A DNA stretch of 64,000 nucleotides from Umezawaea sp036375055. GTDB taxonomy: Bacteria > Actinomycetota > Actinomycetes > Mycobacteriales > Pseudonocardiaceae. The stretch lies in NCBI RefSeq assembly GCF_036375055.1, contig NZ_DASUSQ010000166.1, forward strand, positions 1 through 64,000, given 5' to 3'. Shown piece after piece: positions 25,192 through 32,945 of this stretch. Below the pieces are notes generated by a model that saw only the letters and a program-made list of their open reading frames with translations, was not told where the DNA came from and ran no database searches. The translations under genes were made by a program, and so were the position numbers. The number at the start of each line of letters is the position of its first letter. The stretch's first letter is position 1.

Positions 25192-26922
25192 ATGTCCGGA
25201 TCTTTCAGCACGCTGCTGTCGTACGCGAGGCCGCACCGCGCGGTCCTGCTGTCCACGCTGGCGCTGACCCTGCTGGCCAGCGCGTGCGGCCTCGCCCAAC
25301 CGCTGGTGGCGCAGGACGTGCTGACCGCGCTGGGCAGCGGCGGGAGCGTGGCGGGCCCGATCGCGGTGCTGACCGCGCTGCTGCTCGCGGGCGCCGCGCT
25401 GACCGGCGGGACGGCGTGGCTCCAGCAGCGCACGTCGGAGAGCGTCGTCCGCGACGTCCGGCGCGGCCTGGTGTTCCGCCTGATCCGCCTCCGCGTGCCC
25501 GAGCTGGACCGGCGGCCCCCCGGCGACCTGATCGCCAGGGTCACCTCCGACAGCACCCTGCTCCAGAGCGCGGCCACCGAGGGCCTGATCCTGGTGGTCA
25601 ACGGGGCGCTGACGCTGGTCGGCGCGATCGTGCTGATGGGCACCCTGCACCTCGGCCTGCTGGGCGTGACGCTGCTGGTCCTCCTCGCGGTGGCCGCGGT
25701 CCTGACCCTCGTGCTGCCCCGCATCCGCGAGGCCGTGGCGCGGGCGCAGGAGTCGGTCGGCGCGATCGGCGCCACCCTGGACCGCACGCTGGGCGCCGCG
25801 AGGACCGTGAAGGCCAACGGCGCCGAGGACCGCGAGACCGCACGCGCCGAGGAGGCGGTGGAGCACGCCTACCGGGCCGGGCTCGTCGGCGCGCGCTACT
25901 CGGCCGTGGTCAGCGTCGTCTCCGGCGTGTCCATCCAGGGCGCCTTCCTGGCCGTGCTCGGCTTCGGCGGGATGCTGGTCGCGTCCGGCGACCTCTCGGT
26001 GGCGTCGCTGATCGCGTTCCTCCTCTACGTGTTCTTCCTGGCCGGGCCCATCGCCTCGCTGGTGGGCGGTGCCAGCAAGATGCAGCAGGGGCTGGGCGCG
26101 GTGGGCCGCATCGAGGAGGTCCGCGACATGCCGGTCGAGGACGACGTGGCGGCGCTCGTGGCGCTCCCCGACGGCCTGCCCCCGCCCGCGATCGAACTCC
26201 GCGACGTCCACTTCACCTACCCCGGCCGCACCCCGGCGCTGAAGGGCGTTTCCTTCACCGTCCCCGGCGGCACTCAGACGGCACTGGTCGGCCTGTCCGG
26301 CGCGGGCAAGACGACCATGTTCGCGCTGCTCCAGCGCTTCTACGACCCGGCGGCGGGCTCGGTCCTCATCGACGGCGTGGACGTCTCCTCGATGACCCGC
26401 GCCGAGGTCCGCCGCCGCATCGCCTACGTGGAGCAGGACGCCCCCGCGATGGCGGGCACGATCCGCGACAACCTCCTCTACGCCGCCCCGGCGGCCACCG
26501 ACGACGAGATCACCGAGGCGCTGCGCGTGACCTGCCTCGACCGCCTGGTGGACGGTCTGGAGCTGGGCCTGGACACCTCCGTGGGCCCGCGCGGCGTGAC
26601 CCTGTCCGGGGGTGAGCGCCAACGGCTCGCCATCGCCAGGGCGTTGCTGCGCAAGCCGCAGGTGCTGCTCCTGGACGAGGCCACGGCCCAGCTGGACGCC
26701 CGCAACGAGCAGGCGCTGCGGGACGCCGTGACCCGTGCCGCGCGGCGGTGCACGGTGGTGCTGATCGCGCACCGGCTGTCCACGGTGACGGAGGTGGACC
26801 AGATCGTCGTGCTGGAGCACGGACTGGTGCGGGCGAGGGGCACGCACCGCTCCCTGGTCGACGACGACGACCTGTACCGCGAACTGGCGTCGACCCAACT
26901 CCTTGCCGATGCCATGGAATAG
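25192..26922 (+). CDS. ABC exporter half-transporter (TMD-NBD)
   Basis: A 576-residue exporter. Six predicted membrane helices lie within about residues 1-320. The NBD has Walker A GLSGAGKTT, signature LSGGERQ, Walker B VLLLDEATA and the H-loop in LIAHRLST. This is the MsbA/BmrA/lipid-exporter class, working as a homodimer. Its position directly after the glycosyltransferase gene suggests export of the glycosylated product or a lipid intermediate. The ATG follows TGAGGACCCCG, giving a usable GAGGA ribosome site. Confidence 0.93.
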   Translation: MSGSFSTLLSYARPHRAVLLSTLALTLLASACGLAQPLVAQDVLTALGSGGSVAGPIAVLTALLLAGAALTGGTAWLQQRTSESVVRDVRRGLVFRLIRLRVPELDRRPPGDLIARVTSDSTLLQSAATEGLILVVNGALTLVGAIVLMGTLHLGLLGVTLLVLLAVAAVLTLVLPRIREAVARAQESVGAIGATLDRTLGAARTVKANGAEDRETARAEEAVEHAYRAGLVGARYSAVVSVVSGVSIQGAFLAVLGFGGMLVASGDLSVASLIAFLLYVFFLAGPIASLVGGASKMQQGLGAVGRIEEVRDMPVEDDVAALVALPDGLPPPAIELRDVHFTYPGRTPALKGVSFTVPGGTQTALVGLSGAGKTTMFALLQRFYDPAAGSVLIDGVDVSSMTRAEVRRRIAYVEQDAPAMAGTIRDNLLYAAPAATDDEITEALRVTCLDRLVDGLELGLDTSVGPRGVTLSGGERQRLAIARALLRKPQVLLLDEATAQLDARNEQALRDAVTRAARRCTVVLIAHRLSTVTEVDQIVVLEHGLVRARGTHRSLVDDDDLYRELASTQLLADAME

Positions 26923-26930
26923 TCGGGTGC

Positions 26931-28268
26931 GTGCCGGTGCGCAAACCGCTCGTGCTCGCCATCTGCTGCATGAGCCTGTTCATCGTCGGGTTGGACGCGA
27001 CGATCGTGAACCTCGCGCTGCCCTCGATCCGCCGCGAGCTGGGCGCGTCGGTGACCGGTCTCCAGTGGACGGTCGACGCGTACACGCTGGTGCTGGCGGC
27101 GCTGCTCGTGCTGTCCGGCTCGACGGCCGACCGGCTCGGCAGGCGCCGCACGTTCCAGGCCGGGCTGGTCCTCTTCAGCGTCGGCTCGCTGCTGTGCAGC
27201 ATCGCGCCGTCCGTCGGGCTGCTCGTCGTGTTCCGGATGGTCCAGGCCGCGGGCGGCTCGATGCTCAACCCGGTGGCCATGTCGATCATCACGAACACCT
27301 TCACCGAGAAGCGCGAACGCGCCAGGGCCATCGGCGTCTGGGGTGGCGTGGTCGGCCTCAGCATGGCGGCGGGCCCGCTCGTGGGCGGTGCACTGGTCGA
27401 GACGATCGGCTGGCGCTCGATCTTCTGGCTCAACGTCCCGGTCGGCGTGCTGGCGGTCGTGCTGACCGCGCTGTTCGTCCCCGAGTCGAAGGCGGCCAGG
27501 CCGCGCAGGCTCGACCCGGTCGGGCAGGTGCTGGTCGTCCTGGTCCTCGCGGGCACCGTCTTCGGCATCATCGAGGGGCCGGGCGAGGGGTGGACGTCGC
27601 CGCTCATCATCGGCTGCTTCGTCGTCGCGGCGCTCGCGCTGGTGGGCCTGCTGCGCTACGAGCCGCGGCGGGAGGACCCGCTGCTGGACCTGCGCTTCTT
27701 CCGCAGCATCCCGTTCTCCGGGGCCACGGTCATCGCGGTCTGCGCGTTCGCCGCCCTGGGCGGGTTCCTCTTCCTGAACAGCATCTACCTCCAGGAGACG
27801 CGCGGGTTCTCCGCGCTCCACGCGGGCCTGCTCACCCTGCCGATGGCCGCCACGACCGCGGTGTTCGCCCCGTTGTCGGGCCGCATCGTCGGCGCCTGGG
27901 GGGCGAGGGTGCCGCTGCTGATCGCGGGCACCGGCCTGACCACCGCGGGCGTGCTGCTGACCACCACCACGCCCACGTCGTCCCTCGCGTTGCTGGTCGT
28001 CGCCTACGCGGCGTTCGGCATCGGGTTCGGGATGGTGAACGCGCCGATCACGAACACGGCGGTGTCCGGCATGCCGACCGAGCAGGCAGGCGTGGCGGCG
28101 GCCATCGCCTCCACCAGCCGACAGGTCGGCGCGGCGCTGGGCGTCGCCCTGATCGGCGCCTTCGCCGGGAGCGCGGTGGGCTGGTGGATCATCGCCGGGT
28201 GCGGCGTGGCGGTCGCCGTGCTGGGCGCGGCCACGACCGGTCAGCGGGCGTTGAAGTCCGTGCTGTAG
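26931..28268 (+). CDS. MFS drug/product exporter (DHA2, 14-TM type)
   Basis: A 445-residue major facilitator with about 14 membrane segments. Visible motifs are LDATIVNLALPSI in TM1 (DHA2 motif D1), the motif A loop GSTADRLGRRR, and motif C in TM5 (GGVVGLSMAAGPLVGG). It probably acts as efflux pump or self-resistance for the cluster. The start is GTG 26931, eight bases after the ABC stop; GTG 26937 is also possible and neither has a strong ribosome site. The 3' end overlaps the convergent epimerase gene by 28 bases. Confidence 0.9.
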   Translation: MPVRKPLVLAICCMSLFIVGLDATIVNLALPSIRRELGASVTGLQWTVDAYTLVLAALLVLSGSTADRLGRRRTFQAGLVLFSVGSLLCSIAPSVGLLVVFRMVQAAGGSMLNPVAMSIITNTFTEKRERARAIGVWGGVVGLSMAAGPLVGGALVETIGWRSIFWLNVPVGVLAVVLTALFVPESKAARPRRLDPVGQVLVVLVLAGTVFGIIEGPGEGWTSPLIIGCFVVAALALVGLLRYEPRREDPLLDLRFFRSIPFSGATVIAVCAFAALGGFLFLNSIYLQETRGFSALHAGLLTLPMAATTAVFAPLSGRIVGAWGARVPLLIAGTGLTTAGVLLTTTTPTSSLALLVVAYAAFGIGFGMVNAPITNTAVSGMPTEQAGVAAAIASTSRQVGAALGVALIGAFAGSAVGWWIIAGCGVAVAVLGAATTGQRALKSVL

Positions 28269-28897
28269 TGGATCTTCTTCGCCGGGCTGGTGCGCGCGAC
28301 GTCCAGCATCGCCAGGCCGATGTTCTCGGTGGTGGTCGTCGCCCTGGGCAGCAGCTTGTTCAGCAGCGGGTAGGCCTTGCCGAAGACGGAGTACACGGCA
28401 CGGGCCCAGCGGTGCGGCGACGCGACACCGTGCAGCGGCTGGATGTAGCCGGGCCGGAAGGCGTACCCGCGCAGCGGCAGCGCCATCACCTCGTTCTCGG
28501 TCCTCCCCTTCACCCTGGCCCACATCTGGCGGCCCTTCTCGGTGCTGTCCGTTCCCATGCCCGAGACGTAGATGAAGGTCGAGTCCGGGTTGACCTCGGC
28601 CAACGTCCGGGCGGCGGCGAGGGTGAAGTCGTAGGTGATGCGGGTGTACTCGGCCTCGTCCTTGCCGACGGAGGAGGTGCCCAGGCAGAAGAAGCAGGCG
28701 TCGTAGCCGGTGAACTGGTCCTTCACCGCGGAGAAGTCGGTGAAGTCGGTGTGGATGTGTTCGGTGAGCTTCGGGTCGGAGGTGCCGGTGGGGCGGCGGA
28801 CCACGGAGAGGACGGAGTGGACGTCGGGCGCGAGGAGGCACTCACGCAGAACACCCTGGCCGACCATGCCGCTCGCACCGAACACGATGACCTTCAT
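28241..28897 (-). CDS. NAD(P)-binding Rossmann protein (NmrA/epimerase-like)
   Basis: A 218-residue atypical SDR. The nucleotide-binding motif is GASGMVGQG at residues 8-16; the STFIYVSGMGTDS segment sits where the SDR Ser motif is expected. There is no classical YxxxK. The family covers NAD(P)H-dependent reductases and stress-related sensors. It is convergent with, and overlaps, the MFS gene by 28 bases, so it is probably not part of the PKS operon. Confidence 0.85.
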   Translation of the reverse strand: MKVIVFGASGMVGQGVLRECLLAPDVHSVLSVVRRPTGTSDPKLTEHIHTDFTDFSAVKDQFTGYDACFFCLGTSSVGKDEAEYTRITYDFTLAAARTLAEVNPDSTFIYVSGMGTDSTEKGRQMWARVKGRTENEVMALPLRGYAFRPGYIQPLHGVASPHRWARAVYSVFGKAYPLLNKLLPRATTTTENIGLAMLDVARTSPAKKIHYSTDFNAR

Positions 28898-29016
28898 GGG
28901 TGGAGGTTAGAGGACGGTGGGGCCGGCCAAGCTGGACGCTGGGACTTCGCGGTCCGACGCAACTCGCCCGCTGTCCCGGTAGCGCGCGTGAGACGGCGTC
29001 GCACGACCCGGCGGCG
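28898..29016. other. Start of the gene-poor repeat region
   Basis: This upstream region of the epimerase gene must hold its promoter. I see no recognisable box. It leads into the tandem repeat array at 29017. Confidence 0.4.
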
Positions 29017-29128
29017 GGGTGAACGGAAGCACCCAACTCAAGCCGTGCGAACGAAAGCACCCAACTCAAGCCGTGCGAACGGAAGCACCCAACTCAGGCT
29101 GTGCGAACGGAAGCACCCAAGTCAACCG
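29017..29128. repeat. Four 28-bp tandem repeats
   Basis: Units start at 29017 (5' end diverged), 29045, 29073 and 29101. The shared core is AACGGAAGCACCCAACTCA. Units differ by one to a few bases, and the last has AAGTCA for AACTCA. There are no spacers, so this is not a CRISPR array. The repeat is open in all forward frames, but 28 is not a multiple of three, so it is unlikely to encode protein. Confidence 0.9.
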
Positions 29129-29168
29129 TCGCAGTCCCCCTCCGCCGGCCCGATCCGAAGCGCCCTCG

Positions 29169-29223
29169 CAGTTTCCGTTCTTTGTCAAGGAATCTTTCCT
29201 ACCTTGACAAAGAACGGAAACTG
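29169..29223. repeat. Perfect inverted repeat with 22-base arms
   Basis: Arms 29169-29190 (starting CAGTTTCCGTTC) and 29202-29223 (ending GAACGGAAACTG) are exact complements around an 11-base loop (AATCTTTCCTA). The arms are much more AT-rich than the surroundings. It could fold into a very stable hairpin in either strand's RNA. No gene ends directly before it, so a terminator role is not evident. A dispersed palindromic element is the other possibility. Confidence 0.9.
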
Positions 29224-29319
29224 TAGGAGATAATTGCGCGAGCGGGGTGGCGGAGGGTGTCCGCCTTCGTGACCTGGGGTGCCAGCTGCGAGCTGGGCGG
29301 CTTCGACTTCCAGCGTGCT

Positions 29320-29438
29320 GTGGCCGATTTGACTCGGGGACCCCTCGATTTGACCCTTGATCGGGCAAAAAGGGCAGTCCCGAAAGCCTGCCCGATCACA
29401 AATTTTAAGGGTCAAATCCCCCGAGTAAAATCGGCCAC
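29320..29438. repeat. Long imperfect nested palindrome
   Basis: Three nested inverted segments pair in order: GTGGCCGATTT at 29320 with AAATCGGCCAC ending 29438 (one mismatch near the inner end), GATTTGACCCTT (29347-29358) with AAGGGTCAAATC (29407-29418), and GATCGGGCA (29359-29367) with TGCCCGATC (29389-29397). Small insertions break the stem. The overall form resembles a degenerate transposon-derived or structured-RNA element. Confidence 0.8.
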
Positions 29439-29556
29439 GTTTCAGGGAAGGCCCCGACTCACTTTCGCGCGAAATCGGTCATGGCTGGCAGATGATCCCG
29501 ACCTGTCCAGGGGTGGCGATGGCTACTCATGCCTACCTGGGGACTCGGCAGACTCA

Positions 29557-29652
29557 CAAGCCCTCAAGCCCTCAAGCCCTCAAGCCGGCAGTTCGGCAGT
29601 TCGGCAGTTCGGCGAGTCAGCAGGCCAGCGAGCCAGCAGGTCGGCGGGTCGG
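29557..29652. repeat. Octanucleotide array, about 12 units
   Basis: The sequence keeps an eight-base period: CAAGCCCT three times, CAAGCCGG, CAGTTCGG three times, then decaying units (CGAGTCAG, CAGGCCAG, CGAGCCAG, CAGGTCGG, CGGGTCGG). An eight-base period shifts the frame at each unit, so it is not coding. It looks like a slippage-generated satellite. Confidence 0.85.
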
Positions 29653-30375
29653 TGGCAAAACTTGAGCCGCCGGGCCGAAACTCGCCCCGCCGCCCCGGCC
29701 GCCACCGTCGCACGAATCCACCCGCCCTGCTTGTCCAGCTATCTCCGCTTGCCCGACCCCCTTCGCGCGACCACCCACCGTTCGCCTGTGCGACACCCGC
29801 TGCCAGCCCGTCCTCTGCACCCGACCATCCCGTCGTTGGACTGTGCGGTGCCCGATGTCAGACGCGCTTGGACGCCTACCCTTCCTCTACGCCCGCCCCT
29901 CCTTGGCGTCCGCCCCTTCCTTGATGCCCGGCCTTTCCTTGATGCCTGGCTCTCCTATTGCCTTACCGTCGCCATTCTCGACCGTTCCGCTTCCCCCGCC
30001 ATCGCCGTACCCAGCCGTCCTGCGCCTTGCGCTTTCGCGCAACCCGGCCAACCCCGTTTCCGTGCAGCCCAGTCGCCCAGGCACCCTGGTTTCACGCAGC
30101 TCGGGCGCTCGCCAGCCACCCCGCCGCACACCCGGCTGGCCGACCACCCCCGCGGCCCGGCCGTCCGCCCGTTCCCCTGCCTGACGGCCTGTCCCTCTCC
30201 CTGCCCGCTGATCCGGAGGCACCCCCCGGTCGCCATTCCCGTCTCAGCGCTTCCCCGCCCTCGACGCTTCCCCACCCCCAGCGGCTCCCCACCCCCAGCG
30301 GCTCCCCACCTCCGCCCCAGCGCCCCTCCGCCCCGGCTGCGCGCCCCCGCCCCGCGCGCCCGCCGCGTGCTGCGG
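29653..30375. other. Gene-free, pyrimidine-rich stretch
   Basis: About 720 bases with a strong C+T excess on the plus strand, short direct repeats (TCCTTGATGCC twice near 29910-29945; CCCCACCCCCAGCGGCT twice near 30272-30307) and no frame with gene-like codon use or ribosome site. Long open frames here are low-complexity Pro/Ser/Arg translations. I see no gene. Confidence 0.6.
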
Positions 30376-32265
30376 CTACAGCAGGGTCAGTTGGTCGCGG
30401 TCTATCCCGCGTTGGGTGGGGATGTCGGCGGGTAGGGCTCCTTCCGGCCACCTGGCCTCGCCGTCGCCGTCGCTCTCCGGCGGGGACCCGGTGGCGGGGC
30501 GGCTGTGGGGTGGTTCGAAGCCGTGTCTTCTGAGTAGCGGGCGCAGGCGGGCGGTGAGCCAGGTGCGGTAGCGCTTGTCGGCGTTGCTGCCCGTGCCGTA
30601 CAGGTTTCGGTAGCCGTCCAGCAGGTCCGGGTGTTCACGGAGCAGCCACCTGGCGAACCACTCGCGTGCGCCGGGGCGGAGGTGGAGGGCCAGGGCTGTC
30701 GCGCCGGTGGCGCCTGCGGCGGCTATCTCGCCCAGCAGCGCGTCCAGGTGTTCCTTCGAGTCGGTGAGGGCGGGGAGGACCGGGGCGATGAAGACGCCGC
30801 ACGGGAGGCCCGCGTCGCGGACTCGGCGGATCAGGTCCAGACGGGACTGGGGACTGGGGGTGCCTGGCTCCAGGGAGGACTGGAGGTCGCGGTCCAGGAG
30901 GGCCAGGGAGACGCCGATGCCCACGGAGACCGACTTGGCCGCCTCGGCCAGCAGGGGGAGGTCACGGGCCAGGAGGGTGCCCTTGGTGAGGATGGAGAAG
31001 GGGGTGCCGGAGTCGGCCAGTGCCGTGATGATGCCCGGCATCAGCCGGTACCGGCCCTCGGCGCGCTGGTAGGGGTCGGTGTTGGTGCCCATCGCGACGT
31101 GCTCGCGCCGCCACCTGGTCGACCGGAGCTGACGGGTGAGCACCTGGGCGGCGTTGACCTTCACCACGACCTGGCTGTCGAAGTCGTGGCCCGCGTCCAG
31201 GTCGAGGTACTGGTGCGAGTTGCGCGCGAAGCAGTTGTGGCTGACGACGCCGTCGGCCACGAAGTCGCCGGTGCCGGTGGTGATGTCGAACAGCGGACGG
31301 TCCTCGCCCAGCGCCTCCACGGCCACGACCCGCGCGGTCGCGTCCAGGGGCGCGCCGTCGACCGATCGGTGCGCGCTGCGGGCGGGCTCGACGGTGTGGC
31401 AGAACCGCAGGGCCTCCGACGCCCCGCCGCGCAGCCTCGTCACGCCGTCCTCGACGGTGCAGTCGAAGTCGAGCCGCTTCAGGCCGAGCACCACGGCGTC
31501 GACGATCGGGTGGTCCGTGCGGATGCGCAGCACACCGTCGTCGCACCGGCCCGCGGCGTCGAACACCCCGGCGAGGAAGCCCTTGGTCCAACTGTCCTCC
31601 GGGGCCACGGGCCACTCGATGCGGTCGCGGTCGAGCGCCGCGTACCGCTCGGCCCTCTCCAGCGCCTCGGGCTCGGTGGTCAGACCGCCCCGGACCACGC
31701 CCCACAGGTACCCGCCGCGGTACTCGGCGTCCTCCACCGGACCGGTGACGGCGCCGCCGAGCCCGACCAGGCGGTCGCCCACCGAGAGCCGGGGCAGGTC
31801 GCACGAACCGGAGGCGACGTGCCTCCACCCCTCGGTGCTCAGGAACCGGTGCTCCCCGCTGGACACCAGCGACCTGCCGTCCTCCAGCACGACCCGGTAG
31901 GCGGGCTTCACCGTCCGCCAGTGCGCGAGGACGGTCGTGCGCACGTACCTGCCCCCGCGCGTGCCGCACACCTCGTCGCCCACTTCGAGTTCGGCGAGCG
32001 CCCGAACCCGCCCGTCCCCCAGCAGCACCGGCGTGGAACCGTCCAAGCAGTACGTGCACCCGTGCGTGCACCCGCGGTAGGGGTTGACCGTCCACTTGAA
32101 CGGCATGGGCGAGGCGCCCGCCACCTTGTTCAGCACGGATTTGGCGTGCACCTCGTGGAACACCACGCCGGAGAACTCGGGAGTTCGTACGCTGCGCACG
32201 AGCCCCGGCAACCCCGGTAGCGCCTGCTGAGGTGCTGCCCCGTCCTTTTGGCCGTCCCATCGCAT
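30376..32265 (-). CDS. Rv2578c-family radical SAM protein containing an intein
   Basis: A 629-residue precursor. The N-extein (1-72) ends RGCTHGCTY and the C-extein (345-629) begins CFARNSH. Once the 272-residue intein is removed, the CxxxCxxC cluster motif CTHGCTYC is restored from C66, C70 and C345. The mature protein would be about 357 residues with the radical SAM barrel (MGTNTDPYQ, SILTKGTL, APVLPALTDS). The reaction of this family is not known to me. Residues 73-344 carry the splicing motifs. The promoter-like pair TTGACG (minus strand, 32297-32302) with TCGAAT (32273-32278) places transcription start at the ATG, suggesting a leaderless mRNA. A LexA-type box overlaps it. Genes to the right are divergent (pnuC, nadR). 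Confidence 0.93.
   Translation of the reverse strand: MRWDGQKDGAAPQQALPGLPGLVRSVRTPEFSGVVFHEVHAKSVLNKVAGASPMPFKWTVNPYRGCTHGCTYCLDGSTPVLLGDGRVRALAELEVGDEVCGTRGGRYVRTTVLAHWRTVKPAYRVVLEDGRSLVSSGEHRFLSTEGWRHVASGSCDLPRLSVGDRLVGLGGAVTGPVEDAEYRGGYLWGVVRGGLTTEPEALERAERYAALDRDRIEWPVAPEDSWTKGFLAGVFDAAGRCDDGVLRIRTDHPIVDAVVLGLKRLDFDCTVEDGVTRLRGGASEALRFCHTVEPARSAHRSVDGAPLDATARVVAVEALGEDRPLFDITTGTGDFVADGVVSHNCFARNSHQYLDLDAGHDFDSQVVVKVNAAQVLTRQLRSTRWRREHVAMGTNTDPYQRAEGRYRLMPGIITALADSGTPFSILTKGTLLARDLPLLAEAAKSVSVGIGVSLALLDRDLQSSLEPGTPSPQSRLDLIRRVRDAGLPCGVFIAPVLPALTDSKEHLDALLGEIAAAGATGATALALHLRPGAREWFARWLLREHPDLLDGYRNLYGTGSNADKRYRTWLTARLRPLLRRHGFEPPHSRPATGSPPESDGDGEARWPEGALPADIPTQRGIDRDQLTLL
31234..32049 (-). 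mobile_element. Intein (272 aa) with decayed LAGLIDADG endonuclease
   Basis: The intein begins at C73 with CLDGSTPVLLGDG (splicing block A), has block B-like SSGEHRF, and ends in block F/G as DRPLFDITTG...ADGVVSHN before C345 (+1 nucleophile). Two LAGLIDADG-type motifs are visible, GYLWGVVRGG and GFLAGVFDAAG; in both the acidic residue that binds the catalytic metal is gone (RGG and DAAG). At 272 residues it is shorter than endonuclease-competent inteins. The Hint splicing residues look intact, so splicing is expected while homing is not. Confidence 0.93.
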
Positions 32266-32273
32266 GGCATTGA

Positions 32274-32291
32274 TTCGAACACGTGTTCGAA
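32274..32291. promoter_or_regulatory. SOS (LexA) box
   Basis: TTCGAACACGTGTTCGAA is a perfect 18-base palindrome containing TCGAAC-N4-GTTCGA, the consensus of the mycobacterial/actinobacterial LexA site. It overlaps the -10 and spacer of the radical SAM gene's predicted promoter and ends eight bases before its ATG. It is also 24 bases before the pnuC start, so it could affect both. Confidence 0.85.
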
Positions 32292-32315
32292 CCCGACGTC
32301 AATCGGAGTCACCCG

Positions 32316-32945
32316 TTGGACTTCCTCCTGATCCCCTTCACCACCCCCGCGCTCACCTTCGCGGGCGCCGCGACGACCTGGGGAGAGGTGTTCGGGTTCG
32401 TGACGGGCGCCCTCTGCGTGTGGCTGGTGGCCAGGCAGAACACCTGGAACTGGCCCATCGGCATCCTCAACAACCTGGCGTTCCTGGCCCTGTTCGCCAC
32501 CAGCGGCCTCTACGCCGACTCGGGGCTCCAGGTCGTCTACGTGGGCCTGGCCCTCTACGGCTGGTGGTCCTGGCTGCGCGGCGGCGTCGAGCGCACGCCG
32601 CTGCCCGTCAGCCGCACGACGTCGGCGCAGTGGCTCTGGCTCGCCGTCGCGGGCGTCGTGCTGACCGGCGTCCTGGTCTGGGTCCTGACGAGCTACACGT
32701 CGTCCACGGTGCCGTGGGCCGACTCGATCACCACGGTCCTGTCCCTGCTCGCGACCTGGGGCCAGACGCGCAAGAAGCTGGAGTCGTGGTGGCTGTGGAT
32801 CGCCGCCGACGTCATCTACGTGCCGCTCTACGCCTACAAGGGCCTGTGGCTCACGGCGATCCTGTACCTCGGCTTCATCGCCCTGTGCGTCCTGGGCCTG
32901 CGGTCCTGGTCGAAGGCCCACCGCCGGGACCTGGTCGCCGCATGA
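32316..32945 (+). CDS. pnuC: Nicotinamide riboside transporter PnuC
   Basis: A 209-residue membrane protein with about six to seven helices. PnuC family signatures include NTWNWPIGILNN, GLQVVYVGLALYGWWSW and the C-terminal WLWIAADVIYVPLYAYKGLWLTAILY. It carries nicotinamide riboside into the cell by facilitated diffusion driven by phosphorylation. The TTG at 32316, eight bases after CGGAG, is chosen; the GTG at 32283 would lie inside the LexA box. Its stop overlaps nadR by ATGA, coupling transporter and kinase. Confidence 0.93.
   Translation: MDFLLIPFTTPALTFAGAATTWGEVFGFVTGALCVWLVARQNTWNWPIGILNNLAFLALFATSGLYADSGLQVVYVGLALYGWWSWLRGGVERTPLPVSRTTSAQWLWLAVAGVVLTGVLVWVLTSYTSSTVPWADSITTVLSLLATWGQTRKKLESWWLWIAADVIYVPLYAYKGLWLTAILYLGFIALCVLGLRSWSKAHRRDLVAA

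Noticed and set aside
29017..29128. CRISPR array
   Set aside because: The 28-base repeats are directly adjacent with no spacers, and no cas genes are in the window.
29169..29223. Intrinsic terminator
   Set aside because: No gene on either strand ends just before it and no T tract follows; kept as a repeat instead.
29257..30435. Possible 392-residue Pro/Ser/Arg-rich protein
   Set aside because: It runs through the octamer array and the long palindrome, has no ribosome site and overlaps the radical SAM gene; no domain is visible.
32283..32945. GTG at 32283 as pnuC start
   Set aside because: It lies inside the SOS palindrome and adds residues with no family match; TTG 32316 has a CGGAG site.
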